Origin: Arsukibacterium ikkense
GTDB lineage: Bacteria; Pseudomonadota; Gammaproteobacteria; Enterobacterales; Alteromonadaceae
Length of the DNA: 64,000 bases
NCBI RefSeq assembly: GCF_000987775.1
Contig: NZ_LAHO01000009.1
Location: 1-64,000, forward strand
Reading direction: 5' to 3'
Every line of letters begins with the position of its first letter. Positions within the stretch are counted from its first letter, which is position 1. This document shows positions 54,025 to 63,027 of this stretch, one piece after another. A program made the translations under genes and the position numbers. The notes beneath the pieces were generated by a model that did not search any database, was not told the DNA's origin, and worked only from the letters and a program-made list of their open reading frames with translations.

Positions 54025-55740
54025 CTAGCCACCGCCCAAGCGGTCTCGTAGCCGGTCTTTCAGTTTATCGGTAGCTTGATCTTTCACATCAGCCAGCTTG
54101 GCATTTAGCATTTGCTCTATATTGCTTTCCAGCGCTGCGGCCTCAGTATCCTGCTGGTTTAACATGGCCAGCCAGTCAGTTTGGCCGCCCAATTGTTGTT
54201 GCAATTCGCTGTCGAGCTTACTGCGTAACTCAGTTTGCAAGGCCGCAATTTTCTGTCTGGCTTCGCCAAGCAGGGCGTCACCAAGCATACTGTCTAATGA
54301 CGAGCGGATGGTCACTTGCGGCCTGGAAACTAAACCTTTGGCTGCAACATCCAACGGTATTTGGGTTTGCTGATTGAGCAGGCGCACCAGCTGATCCAGA
54401 TAGCGGTTACCGGTGTCAGCAAAATTAGCATTTTTTAGCAGTACCTTGGCCTGTTGCATTAACTGATCATCTGTAAGCGTGAGCGAGCCACTGGCACTGA
54501 ACAAACCGGCCAGTAGGGTCAGCGTTGTTTGCTCAGAGCCCAGCGTCAGGTTGTCCAGCGCCATGTCTTCCAGTTGCCAGTTAAGGTTTGTGATCATTTG
54601 CTCTAAAATGGCAAAGTCACCATTTAATTTAAAGGTATTGAGCTTGGGCAGGCCAGCAACATCAAGGGTAAAGCGGGTAGCCACGTTATTGATTAGCCGA
54701 TGCTGAGTGGTGATATCCTGCACGTTGATAGTACTTTCAGTGCCGGCCAGTAGCAGGTGCAGTCGGGCTTGTTTTATCCAGAAATCCGGATAGGGCTGGT
54801 TAGGATCAAAGGGTTTTGCCGGCTCTGCCTCGCTGTCTTGCTGTAAATAAGGTTTAGCCATCTGATACAGCGCTTCAAGTTTCTGAATTTCGCGGGCCCA
54901 GACATCACCGAGCAAAATCTGAAAAATGGGTGCCAAGCCACCGCTTTGAATATTTGCCAGTTGCTGCAATTGTTGCCAGTCTTGCTCAGTGGCGTTGCGT
55001 ACCCCCTTTACGGCCTCACTTAACGCATCGCGGCTTTGTTGCAGGCTCTGTTGCAGTTGGCTTAGCTTGTCGCGCTCGCTGCGCAGTTGTTGTTGCAAGG
55101 CATTGAGCTGTTGGGTTTTTGCCGCCAGATCAGCGGCACTACTAATCTTGCTTTCAGTAAGGTTTTGTACGCTGGCCTGAAATTCGGCTAATTTTTCAGC
55201 CGTCGGCAATTGCTGGCGCAGCCCGCTAAGCTGCTGCTGTTGGCTGTTTGCCAGCTGCTTCAGCTTTTCACCCTGTTGCAAGGTTTGCAGATTGGCCCGT
55301 GCCAGAATAGTTGCGGCACTGGGGATCTCTACCTGCAGTAGCGATGCTAAATCAAGTGCATTGTCAGTGGGTTGCGGGGCCCGATAAACCTTGCCCGCTT
55401 GTTGTCGCTGGCTGCCATAGGCCAGTTGTTGCACCTCCAGCTCTTCGACAATGTAATATCCTTTTAACGCTGGCCAAGGGTCAACCCGGGCATAGGCCTG
55501 GCTAAAGCTGATACTATTAAAATCAGGTTTCGCTGGATCGGTTAACTGCACCCCATTAATTTGCAGCGATACCGGCAGTAAACGTAAAGCGACGCTATCA
55601 ATGTTAACTTCGGCGCCGGTGACTTGTTCCAGCTCACTTTTTAGTGCGCTTTTGACGATACTGTTCGCCAGCAGATATGCCACCAGTAAGATAACGATGA
55701 TGCTCGCCGGAACTAACCATAGTAACTTTTTCATTCGCAT
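54025..55740 (-). CDS. TIGR03545-family envelope protein
   Basis: A 571-aa protein with an N-terminal membrane anchor (LLWLVPASIIVILLVAYLLA). An AsmA-like N-terminal domain (VNIDSVALRLLPVSLQINGV) is followed by a long helical coiled coil at about 150-240 and a C-terminal domain with repeated Leu-rich strands. It ends DKLKDRLRDRLGGG. The family has no assigned role; similarity to AsmA-type proteins hints at envelope lipid or outer-membrane maintenance. It is monocistronic. Confidence 0.8.
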   Translation of the reverse strand: MRMKKLLWLVPASIIVILLVAYLLANSIVKSALKSELEQVTGAEVNIDSVALRLLPVSLQINGVQLTDPAKPDFNSISFSQAYARVDPWPALKGYYIVEELEVQQLAYGSQRQQAGKVYRAPQPTDNALDLASLLQVEIPSAATILARANLQTLQQGEKLKQLANSQQQQLSGLRQQLPTAEKLAEFQASVQNLTESKISSAADLAAKTQQLNALQQQLRSERDKLSQLQQSLQQSRDALSEAVKGVRNATEQDWQQLQQLANIQSGGLAPIFQILLGDVWAREIQKLEALYQMAKPYLQQDSEAEPAKPFDPNQPYPDFWIKQARLHLLLAGTESTINVQDITTQHRLINNVATRFTLDVAGLPKLNTFKLNGDFAILEQMITNLNWQLEDMALDNLTLGSEQTTLTLLAGLFSASGSLTLTDDQLMQQAKVLLKNANFADTGNRYLDQLVRLLNQQTQIPLDVAAKGLVSRPQVTIRSSLDSMLGDALLGEARQKIAALQTELRSKLDSELQQQLGGQTDWLAMLNQQDTEAAALESNIEQMLNAKLADVKDQATDKLKDRLRDRLGGG

Positions 55741-55853
55741 GTCCTTATTAGCACTGACAAAGATAATCAGGAGTATTGATAAGCTTCAGTTTAAAGTAAA
55801 ATCTCACCACCTACACTTATTATGGTATTTATCTGGGTTTTGGTTTCCTTTTA

Positions 55854-56945
55854 TTAGCGTGCAGCCAATAAACGGTGTTTTTGTTGCCACTGTTGCCAGA
55901 TTATCCGTAAGATTAACGCGCAAAGCAGCAGGGCCGCACTGAGCTCCAGCCAGCCGGGTAACACAGAGTGCTGATGTTGTAGCGCGCCTTGCACCGAAAT
56001 ATCAAAGTACGCCAGGCTCTGATCCAGCAACCAGCCAAACAATACCGACATCACTATTACCCCAAACAAGTATGCCGCTAATGCGCGTTTACCCAGCTCT
56101 TTATACACCACACTAATGGTCGCGATATTGGTGGCCGGACCGGCCTGCATAAACACCAGCGCCGCGCCGGGCGAAAAGCCCATCAGCATTAATGCCGCAG
56201 CAATCGGGGTGGAGGCGGTGGCGCAAACATACATTGGCACTGAAATCAGCACGATTAACAGCATGATCCAGATGCTGTTACCGTACTGCGCCAGGGCGTT
56301 CATCGGTACCAGGGTTTGCACCAGGGCAGCAAAAAACAGCCCGATCATTAACCACAGATAAAAATCACTTAACAGCTTGCCAGTGCTGTAGCTTAAGCCG
56401 TCTTTGGCCTGTTGCCACAACGACAGCTTGGCTACAACCGGCTTTTTGCTGGCGCAGCAGCTGGTTTTTACCGGCTCACTGACTATCGGCGCTGCTTTTG
56501 TGGCGCAACAGCTTTTTATCGCAGGTGCGTCAGGCTCAGGTTCTGCGGTGGCTTTACCAACTAACAAACCAGCGGTAATGGCGCTTAAAATGGCTGCAAT
56601 AGGCCGCACTATGGCCATCACCGGCCCGAGTAGCACATAAGACACGGAAATAGAATCGACGCCGGTTTCCGGGGTAGCACTTAAAAACGCCACTGTTGCG
56701 CCTTTGCCTGCACCACCACGACGCAGTTGCATGGCGGCTGGGATCACGCCGCAGCTGCACAGCGGTAGCGGTGCACCGAACAGGGCGCCTTTGAGCACAG
56801 GTTTTATGCCCTCACCGCCAAGTTGCTGCTGCAGCCAGCTCATCGGCATCCAGGCCTTCATCACGGCGGCAACCAGCAAACCGACTAGTAACCAGGGAGC
56901 TGACAGCACAAACAGCTGCCAGAAGTTATCAATAAAACTTAGCAT
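55854..56945 (-). CDS. SO_0444-family Cu/Zn efflux permease
   Basis: A 363-aa inner-membrane protein of the DUF318 permease group. PLCSCGVIPA (about 61-70) is in the first hydrophobic half; a cytoplasmic-type loop between halves has two Cys pairs, SCCATK (146-147) and SCCASK (163-164), which probably bind metal. About eight membrane segments are seen. The SO_0444 group is linked to copper and zinc export. It overlaps the zntR gene by one base and shares its promoter. Confidence 0.87.
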   Translation of the reverse strand: MLSFIDNFWQLFVLSAPWLLVGLLVAAVMKAWMPMSWLQQQLGGEGIKPVLKGALFGAPLPLCSCGVIPAAMQLRRGGAGKGATVAFLSATPETGVDSISVSYVLLGPVMAIVRPIAAILSAITAGLLVGKATAEPEPDAPAIKSCCATKAAPIVSEPVKTSCCASKKPVVAKLSLWQQAKDGLSYSTGKLLSDFYLWLMIGLFFAALVQTLVPMNALAQYGNSIWIMLLIVLISVPMYVCATASTPIAAALMLMGFSPGAALVFMQAGPATNIATISVVYKELGKRALAAYLFGVIVMSVLFGWLLDQSLAYFDISVQGALQHQHSVLPGWLELSAALLLCALILRIIWQQWQQKHRLLAAR

Positions 56946-57376
56946 CAGCTGTGCTCCATGTGGCTTTCAGTAACGATTTGGCCTTGCTCCAGCGCGGCCA
57001 GGATGGAGCATTCAGTGGCACTGGCAGGCCCGCCACAGCAGGCGTTGTCCAGTTGCTTAAGCGCCTGATAAAACTGCTGCAAGCCGGCCATTTGCTGCTG
57101 GATCTGCTGCATTTTCTGCTGCACTTTGTCTTTTACATCAGCGCATTGCCACTGGCTTTTGTTATCTTCAATCTGCAGCAATTCGGCAATTTGCTGTAAA
57201 CTAAAACCGACGTTTTTGGCGCGCAGAATAAAGGCCAGCCGCTGGCTGTCGGCTTCTGTGTACAGGCGATAACCTGCTGCAGAGCGCGCGCTGGGGCATA
57301 GCAATTGCTGTTTTTCATAAAAACGGATGGTATCAACACTGATCTTATGACGTTTTACTAACTCACCAATCTTCAT
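56945..57376 (-). CDS. zntR: MerR-family zinc-responsive regulator ZntR
   Basis: A 143-aa dimeric DNA-distorting activator. The HTH is VKRHKISVDTIRFYEKQQLL. The metal-binding cysteines match E. coli ZntR (C79, C114, C115, C124): C78 in QWQCADVK, C113-C114 in NACCGG, C123 in ATECSIL. The gene is preceded by a 20-bp-spacer promoter at 57418-57454 and its stop overlaps the start of the Cu/Zn permease, so the regulator and its target pump share one operon. Zinc is the likely signal. Confidence 0.9.
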   Translation of the reverse strand: MKIGELVKRHKISVDTIRFYEKQQLLCPSARSAAGYRLYTEADSQRLAFILRAKNVGFSLQQIAELLQIEDNKSQWQCADVKDKVQQKMQQIQQQMAGLQQFYQALKQLDNACCGGPASATECSILAALEQGQIVTESHMEHS

Positions 57377-57417
57377 TGGCCTGCTCCTGTTGCCTGCATT
57401 TATGCTGTTATAGACAA

Positions 57418-57454
57418 AGTATAAACCCTTGAGCTTACTCCAGAGTCAAGGGTT
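57418..57454 (-). promoter_or_regulatory. MerR-type promoter/operator driving zntR and the permease
   Basis: On the minus strand: -35 TTGACT (57444-57449), a 20-bp spacer, then -10 TATACT (57418-57423). The arms AACCCTTGA (57424-57432) and TCAAGGGTT (57446-57454) form a 9-bp palindrome inside it. The segment TTGACTCTGGAGT is also the start of the E. coli zntA promoter. The long spacer is the hallmark of MerR regulation. Confidence 0.85.
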
Positions 57455-57475
57455 AATAAAAGATCGTCCTGTTAT

Positions 57476-58393
57476 TCAGCCAAGGCTCAATTGAATGCTG
57501 CAGCCGGTTAAGATAGCCGTGCCCAGTACCACCAGCACAAAGGCAAGCATCAGTGGCCATTGAAAAATCCGCTTTAATATAATCATTTCTGGCAGGCTGG
57601 CACCAGCGCCCCCAATGGTCAGCGCCATCACAGTACCCAGGCTAACGCCTTTGGCTACCAGGGTTGCGGCCAGCGGTAACATGGTGCTGGCCCGCACGTA
57701 GAGTAAGATACCGCTAAGTGCCGCGGCTGGGATCAGCCACCAGGGGTTGCTGCTAGCTAACCCGGCCAGCAAGGACGCAGGGACATAGCCATGAATTACC
57801 GCACCCACGGCAACGCCCAGCGCGATATGCGGTAAAAAGCTGCGGGTTTCCTTAATCGCGTGTTGCGCCAGCCCTTTAAATGACCAGCCAGGGGGAGGCG
57901 ACATACTGTCTTGAGCCGCACCGCAGCAACTGTTGGCCGGCTGTGGCAGAGTGACATAGCGCTGAAAATTGAGGGTTTGCAGGATAACACCACTGCCAAT
58001 CGCTACAGCCAGTACTGCCACGCTGTATATCAGCAATAACTTAAAGCCAAAAATTACCCATAACATCGCAATTAAAAATGGATTCAGCAGCGGTGAGGTA
58101 AACAAAAAGGTCATCACCGGGCCAAAGGCTGCTTTTGCCCGCAGTAACCCCACCATCATCGGCAGCGTCGAGCAGCTGCAAAAAGGGGTAATGGCACCGA
58201 GCCCGGCGGCCAGCATATAACCGCTTTTGCCCGACAGTAACGCCTGCACCCGGGCTTTGGGGATTTTTAATTGTAGCCAGCTAACCAGCATGCTGATCAG
58301 CACAAATAACAGCACCAGCTCACTGAACACTATGACAAAGAACTGCGCACTGTTATACAACGCGCTTTGACTAAATGAGGTAAAGTCCAACAT
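57476..58393 (-). CDS. Permease of the ArsP_1/DUF318 group
   Basis: A 305-aa inner-membrane permease with about eight hydrophobic segments. AITPFCSCSTLPMMVGL (about 68-84) and a middle-loop NSCCGA (156-157) recall the SO_0444 permease 0.5 kb away, but the two are only distantly alike. ArsP-type permeases export organoarsenicals in some bacteria; others are linked to metals. It diverges from an ArsR-family gene, with operator-like repeats between. Its substrate is unknown. Confidence 0.8.
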   Translation of the reverse strand: MLDFTSFSQSALYNSAQFFVIVFSELVLLFVLISMLVSWLQLKIPKARVQALLSGKSGYMLAAGLGAITPFCSCSTLPMMVGLLRAKAAFGPVMTFLFTSPLLNPFLIAMLWVIFGFKLLLIYSVAVLAVAIGSGVILQTLNFQRYVTLPQPANSCCGAAQDSMSPPPGWSFKGLAQHAIKETRSFLPHIALGVAVGAVIHGYVPASLLAGLASSNPWWLIPAAALSGILLYVRASTMLPLAATLVAKGVSLGTVMALTIGGAGASLPEMIILKRIFQWPLMLAFVLVVLGTAILTGCSIQLSLG

Positions 58394-58419
58394 AGTTCAC
58401 TCCTTAATTTTGTTATTCC

Positions 58420-58540
58420 GCAAATATCGAAATATAAGCTGTTTAAAAAACCCTCGCGGGCCGATTATTTCTATAAATGTGGAAGTATTTTATTTCGGCA
58501 AATATGGAATTGTCAATATGCTTCGATAAATATAGAATGA
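58420..58540. promoter_or_regulatory. Four operator-like repeats between permease and arsR-type gene
   Basis: Related sites GCAAATATCGAAATA (58420), TATAAATGTGGAAGTA (58472), GGCAAATATGGAATTG (58497) and GATAAATATAGAATGA (58525) share AAATRT-GGAA. They fill the 172-bp gap between the two divergent starts and are likely bound by the ArsR-family repressor. Confidence 0.6.
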
Positions 58541-58565
58541 TTTTATTTGCAGACAGGAGTAAGTG

Positions 58566-58904
58566 ATGGAACTTGAATTGGCCGCATCCCGCCTGGCCGA
58601 GCTGGGACACAGTACCCGGCTGGCGATTTTTCGTATTCTGGTGAAAGCCGGCCGGCAGGGCTTAAGTGTCGGCGATATTCAGCAACAACTGGATATTCCC
58701 GGTTCAACCTTGTCACACCATTTAGCCAGAATGATAAAAGTAGACTTGCTGCAACAAAGGCGCGAAGGCCGAACCCTGTATTGTCAGTTACAATTTGCAG
58801 TAGTGGAAGCCTTACTGGGCTATTTGTATGCCGAATGCTGCGTTGCCGATGGCCAGCCTTGGCTAACAATGTCCAATCTGGCAGGCGCTAAATCAGCTTG
58901 TTGA
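58566..58904 (+). CDS. ArsR-family transcriptional repressor
   Basis: A 112-aa winged-helix repressor. Recognition helix region IQQQLDIPGSTLSHHLARM (about 40-60), then LLQQRREGRTLYCQL as the wing. A Cys pair (AECC, about 96-97) near the C-terminus may form part of a metal or metalloid site; the usual CxC of the DNA-binding helix is absent. ATG 58566 follows CAGGAGTAAGTG. It diverges from the permease gene and probably represses both. Confidence 0.82.
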   Translation: MELELAASRLAELGHSTRLAIFRILVKAGRQGLSVGDIQQQLDIPGSTLSHHLARMIKVDLLQQRREGRTLYCQLQFAVVEALLGYLYAECCVADGQPWLTMSNLAGAKSAC

Positions 58905-59003
58905 TGCTTTTGCGAACAACTGACGGTCGCGTGCGACGAAGGGTAACGGGAAAGCCAAGTAAAACGGTTACGATAAGCTTTGGCTAATAAATAAGGAATA
59001 GTG

Positions 59004-60563
59004 ATGCGTCATGTTTTGTTAGGGCTGTGCTTACTGTTAGCGGCGGCGGGCTGCAGTGAGACTGTGCCCGGGGGGGAACCCAAAGCAGATTTTAATCCAG
59101 CCTGGTTATCAGCTGGCGCAGCCCAGCAGGCGCTGGCGAGCGGCGAGCTAAGCTCTGAACAGCTGGTGACGTACTACCTGCAGCAGATAGCGGCAAATAA
59201 TAATGCGGGTTACCGGTTGGCCGCCATTAGCGACATTAACCCCGACGCACTGGCCCAGGCCAGGTTGCTGGACGAGGAGCGTCGCCAGGGCCAGCTGCGC
59301 TCAGCGCTGCATGGTTTGCCCGTTGTGTTAAAGGCCAATATCGCCAGTCTGGACAGCATGCCCACTACTGCCGGCGCACTGGCGTTACAAGGCCATCTGA
59401 CGCCGGCGGATGCCGAGCTGGTCAGTCAGTTGCGCTTGGCCGGTGCTATTATTCTGGCCAAAACAAATTTATCTGAATGGGCTAATTTTCGTGGAGAAAA
59501 ATCGGCCAGTGGCTGGTCAGCCTTAGGTGGCCAGGTGCGTAATCCGCATTTACTCAGCCATACGCCCTGTGGCTCAAGCTCAGGCTCAGCGGTGGCCGTT
59601 GCGGCCGATTTAGCACTGCTGGCGGTGGGTACCGAAACTGACGGTTCGATTATGTGCCCGGCCGCCATCAATGGTATTGTTGGCATTAAACCCACCCGCG
59701 GCGCGGTGTCCGGTAAAGGTATTATTCCAATAGCCGAGGCGCAGGATATTGCCGGGCCCATGGCCAGAACCGTGTATGGTGCAGCGTTGCTCCTGGATGC
59801 GCTGCTTACGCCGGCGGCGCAACAACACTTTAGTACGCCATTAAGTCAGGCTGCAGCGCAGGCCAGTGCAGCTAAAAAGGTGCTGCTGGTAAGGGCCTAT
59901 GACAAACAGGATGCAGCGTTGGTACCCATGCTGGATAAACTGGCCGCCGAGCTCAGTGCACAGGGTATCGAAGTGGTTAGCACTGATAAGTGGCAATTGC
60001 CGGCAGAGCTGTATCAGGCCGAGCTTAAAGTGCTGGTGTATGAATTTAAGCGCGACCTGGAACGCTGGTTGACCGAGTATCAGGCACCAGAGGCGGCGAG
60101 TACGCTTGAACACATTGTGGCATATAACCGGGTACAGGGTGAGCGGGCGCTGGCGTTTTATGGTCAGGAATATTTAGAGCAGGCAGCGGCTATCGATCTT
60201 GCCGCCGATTATGCCGGTTATCAACAAGCGTTAACCAGCAGCCGGCAACTGGCGGAAGCGGCGTTAGATCAGTATCTGCGAGAGCAGGGTTTTGATGCGA
60301 TAATTCTGCCCTCTTACGGGCCAGCCTGGCCCATTGACCATGTAAACGGTGATGCCTTTAACTTTGGTACCTCAACTGCCGCTGCGGTGGCGGGTTATCC
60401 GTCAATTACGTTGCCTGCGGGTTACAGCAGCATTTTGCCGTTAGGCGTGAGCCTGGTTGGCTTGCCCTGGTCAGAGCCTGAATTATTAGCGCTGGCCAGT
60501 TTACTGGAACAGCAACTGGCGGCTTACCAACGGCCCGGGTTCGTGACAGAGCTTACTGATTAA
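59004..60563 (+). CDS. Amidase-signature lipoprotein
   Basis: A 519-aa amidase-signature enzyme with a lipoprotein signal (LLLAAAGCSET; lipobox Cys near 18), so it is anchored in the envelope. The Ser-cisSer-Lys triad is in PVVLKANI (Lys), HTPCGSSSGSAVAVAADLAL (cis-Ser) and TETDGSIMCPAAING (Ser). The family hydrolyses amides such as aryl or peptide amides; the substrate is unknown. ATG 59004 follows AAGGAA. It separates the permease/ArsR pair from the Cus-like genes. Confidence 0.87.
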   Translation: MRHVLLGLCLLLAAAGCSETVPGGEPKADFNPAWLSAGAAQQALASGELSSEQLVTYYLQQIAANNNAGYRLAAISDINPDALAQARLLDEERRQGQLRSALHGLPVVLKANIASLDSMPTTAGALALQGHLTPADAELVSQLRLAGAIILAKTNLSEWANFRGEKSASGWSALGGQVRNPHLLSHTPCGSSSGSAVAVAADLALLAVGTETDGSIMCPAAINGIVGIKPTRGAVSGKGIIPIAEAQDIAGPMARTVYGAALLLDALLTPAAQQHFSTPLSQAAAQASAAKKVLLVRAYDKQDAALVPMLDKLAAELSAQGIEVVSTDKWQLPAELYQAELKVLVYEFKRDLERWLTEYQAPEAASTLEHIVAYNRVQGERALAFYGQEYLEQAAAIDLAADYAGYQQALTSSRQLAEAALDQYLREQGFDAIILPSYGPAWPIDHVNGDAFNFGTSTAAAVAGYPSITLPAGYSSILPLGVSLVGLPWSEPELLALASLLEQQLAAYQRPGFVTELTD

Positions 60564-60591
60564 CCGCCAAAATGGCTGGGTTTTGACATCT

Positions 60592-60620
60592 TTGCCGCTG
60601 AGGCGTAAGCTTAGCGGCAA
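60592..60620 (+). terminator. Hairpin downstream of the amidase gene
   Basis: TTGCCGCTGAG (60592-60602) and CTTAGCGGCAA (60610-60620) form an 11-bp stem with one G-T pair. No T-run follows, so it may be a transcript-end hairpin rather than a full terminator. Confidence 0.45.
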
Positions 60621-60665
60621 TTGCCTCTGGCAAACCTGACTTATACGGCAGCTGATACAGACCCT

Positions 60666-61091
60666 ATGTTAAGCACTCTGGTACAACAGCAAAAACACTG
60701 GACTATCCCGTTGATGGTCAGCCTTGCTTTGTCCTGGTGTTTACTGCTGTGCGCTGGTTTAGTGAATCAGGCCCATGCTGAGGTAGCAGAACATTCGCAA
60801 GTTCCCACTTCAGTACTGACAGAAAAAACACCTCCTTGCCATAGCCAGCAAGCGCAAACCAATATGGATGCAGCCGAGCTGACAGCCCAGCATGATAATT
60901 GCTCCGGCTGCGATACTCAGGCCACCCAGCTTGATCCGCTGTCGCTACCGGCTCTGGTGCTGCTGGTAAGTTGGCTGCATATTACCGAAATCTGGCCAAG
61001 TAACGAACCTGTTAATAACTGGTTTGCGCAGGCGCCCCCGCCTCGACCCTCGGTTCCGTTATATTTACGGAAAAACCTGCTGCTGATTTGA
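60666..61091 (+). CDS. Small exported Cys/His-containing protein upstream of Cus-like pump
   Basis: A 141-aa protein with an N-terminal hydrophobic segment (PLMVSLALSWCLLLCAGLVNQ, first 20 residues shown in part), likely a signal or anchor. The middle has PPCHSQQAQ and DNCSGCDTQ, possible metal ligands, then a second hydrophobic stretch (LPALVLLVSWLHITEIW). No family is recognised. Small Cys/His proteins ahead of CusBA operons often bind or sense copper. It lies 55 bases before the adaptor gene and is probably in its operon. Confidence 0.55.
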   Translation: MLSTLVQQQKHWTIPLMVSLALSWCLLLCAGLVNQAHAEVAEHSQVPTSVLTEKTPPCHSQQAQTNMDAAELTAQHDNCSGCDTQATQLDPLSLPALVLLVSWLHITEIWPSNEPVNNWFAQAPPPRPSVPLYLRKNLLLI

Positions 61092-61146
61092 TACCTGCCA
61101 CGCTCGCTACGGTGGTTTTCGGTTTCTTAATCGCAGAGGTTTTTCT

Positions 61147-63027
61147 ATGTTTCACCCGCTTAAAAACAGCATGCTGGCCAGTGTGCCAGCGTTACTATTA
61201 CTGCATAGCACGGCGTTGGCTGCGCCTGCCCAGCCACATCAGCATGACCATACCCAGCATGGCTCAGTGCAGCAAAGCCAGGTCGCACGGCAGAGCCCAG
61301 TGCAGCAGCTATCTGCGGCAAATCAGCAAGCTGCTGTGTACACTTGTTCGATGCACCCGCATGTTCGATCCGAAAACCCCAATGATCGTTGTCCGATTTG
61401 TGGTATGGCGCTTATTCCGGTAACCCCAGACCAAGCAGAAAATCACTCTGCTGGCCTATCTCCTGGCGAGCTTAGATTAAGCCCGCGTGCCTATGCGTTG
61501 CTGCAACCGGAACTGACGCCGGTGCGCCGGCAGCGGGCCGAGGGTAGTATGGCGCTGGTCGGGATGCTGGCAGCCGATCAAAGCCGTCTGAAAACCATCA
61601 GTGCCTGGAGCTCTGGTCGGATCGACCGGTTTTATCTCAGTAGCAGCGGGGTGGATGTGAAAGCCGGCCAGCCGATGGTGGAAATTTTTAATCCTGATTT
61701 AATTGTTATTCAACAGGAGCTGGTGCAGGCCAAGCAACTGGGTACGGCCAGGGGCAGCAGCTTAGCTGCTGACAGTACCCTGGCGGCGGCCAGGCGGCGG
61801 CTGCGCTTACTGGGGGTGCCTGCAGTACAAATTGAGTCTATTTTACAAACTGAAACCCTGCAGGATACGGTGACTATCAGTGCGCCGGTATCGGGCCGGG
61901 TGCTGCAAAAACTGGTGAATGAAGGCGCTTATGTCAGTGCCGGCCAACCGCTGTTTACGGTACTTGAGCTGGATAAAGTCTGGCTGGAACTGGAAGCGTT
62001 TGAACATCAGCTGGCCGCTATTTATCCAGGCCAGGCGCTAAGCGTGGAGTTACTGGCACTGCCGGGTGAGCAGCTGCAAGCCGAAGTATTATTGCTGGAG
62101 CCGGTGGTCGATGCCAACCGGCGTACGGTGCGGGTGCGGGCGTTACTCGATAACCCAGAGGGGCGCTTAAAACCCGGTATGCTGGCCCGCGCCAGGTTGT
62201 TGACTAGTTTGGATGATGCCTTGCTGATCCCGGTATCGGCAGTGCTGCAAACCGGCAAGCGGGCGCTGGTGTATGTGCAACGGGCTGCAGACACCCCGAC
62301 TTTCGCTGGCCGTGAAATTACCCTCGGCCGACGCTTTAACGGCCAGTATCAGGTACTCTCCGGCCTTGAGGAAGGCGAACTGGTGGTCACTAAAGGGGCG
62401 TTCCGGCTGGACAGTGAGCTGCAAATTCGTGGCCTGCCGAGCATGATGGCGCCGGATGGCGTAAGTGCTGATCCGCATGCCGCACATTTACCTGATAAAA
62501 GCCCTGTGCAAAGCAATGTTAAAAGCCAAGTTAAAAAGACAGTAAAAACGACCACTCAGCAGCCAGCGCAGGACGATTTTCGTTTAACAGCAGCGGCAGA
62601 GGCGGCATTACTGGCTGCGTATCAACAGGCGTATCTGGCACTAACGGTAGACGATTTAGCCGGCTGGCAGCAGGCTATGGCAGTGTTCTGGCAACAGGTG
62701 GCGGCTATCGCCTGGCCGGATAATTTCCCTGGCATAGTGCGGGCACTGAATGCAGGCGCTGACAACCTGCAGCAAGTGACCAGCCTGGCTGAGGCCCGGC
62801 AACAGTTTTACCGGCATAACCTGGGCTTATTGAGGCTGGCCGAGCTTGGCGTGCTGGCTGCTGGCTGGTATCAGGCGTATTGCCCGATGGCCCGCGCTGG
62901 CGAGGGCGCTGCCTGGCTGCAACCGCAAGCTGAGCTGCTAAACCCCTATTTTGGCCCTGCCATGCTGCGTTGCGGCGATATTCAGCACCGCTTCGACCCT
63001 AAGGAGCAAAATCATGCCGGCCACTGA
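61147..63027 (+). CDS. cusB: CusB-like RND periplasmic adaptor with metal-binding domains
   Basis: A 626-aa membrane-fusion protein. Signal peptide (ending ALAA), then a His-rich stretch (HQHDHTQHG), a heavy-metal-binding domain YTCSMHPHV with RCPICGMALIP (C67, H70, H72, C82, C85), and the adaptor core (barrel-sandwich hybrid and beta-barrel, about 95-440). A DUF3347-like C-terminal domain (about 475-620) ends with YCPMARAGEGAAWLQ and NPYFGPAMLRCG. It would carry Cu/Ag or Zn to the RND pump. Its end overlaps cusA by 14 bases. Confidence 0.85.
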   Translation: MFHPLKNSMLASVPALLLLHSTALAAPAQPHQHDHTQHGSVQQSQVARQSPVQQLSAANQQAAVYTCSMHPHVRSENPNDRCPICGMALIPVTPDQAENHSAGLSPGELRLSPRAYALLQPELTPVRRQRAEGSMALVGMLAADQSRLKTISAWSSGRIDRFYLSSSGVDVKAGQPMVEIFNPDLIVIQQELVQAKQLGTARGSSLAADSTLAAARRRLRLLGVPAVQIESILQTETLQDTVTISAPVSGRVLQKLVNEGAYVSAGQPLFTVLELDKVWLELEAFEHQLAAIYPGQALSVELLALPGEQLQAEVLLLEPVVDANRRTVRVRALLDNPEGRLKPGMLARARLLTSLDDALLIPVSAVLQTGKRALVYVQRAADTPTFAGREITLGRRFNGQYQVLSGLEEGELVVTKGAFRLDSELQIRGLPSMMAPDGVSADPHAAHLPDKSPVQSNVKSQVKKTVKTTTQQPAQDDFRLTAAAEAALLAAYQQAYLALTVDDLAGWQQAMAVFWQQVAAIAWPDNFPGIVRALNAGADNLQQVTSLAEARQQFYRHNLGLLRLAELGVLAAGWYQAYCPMARAGEGAAWLQPQAELLNPYFGPAMLRCGDIQHRFDPKEQNHAGH

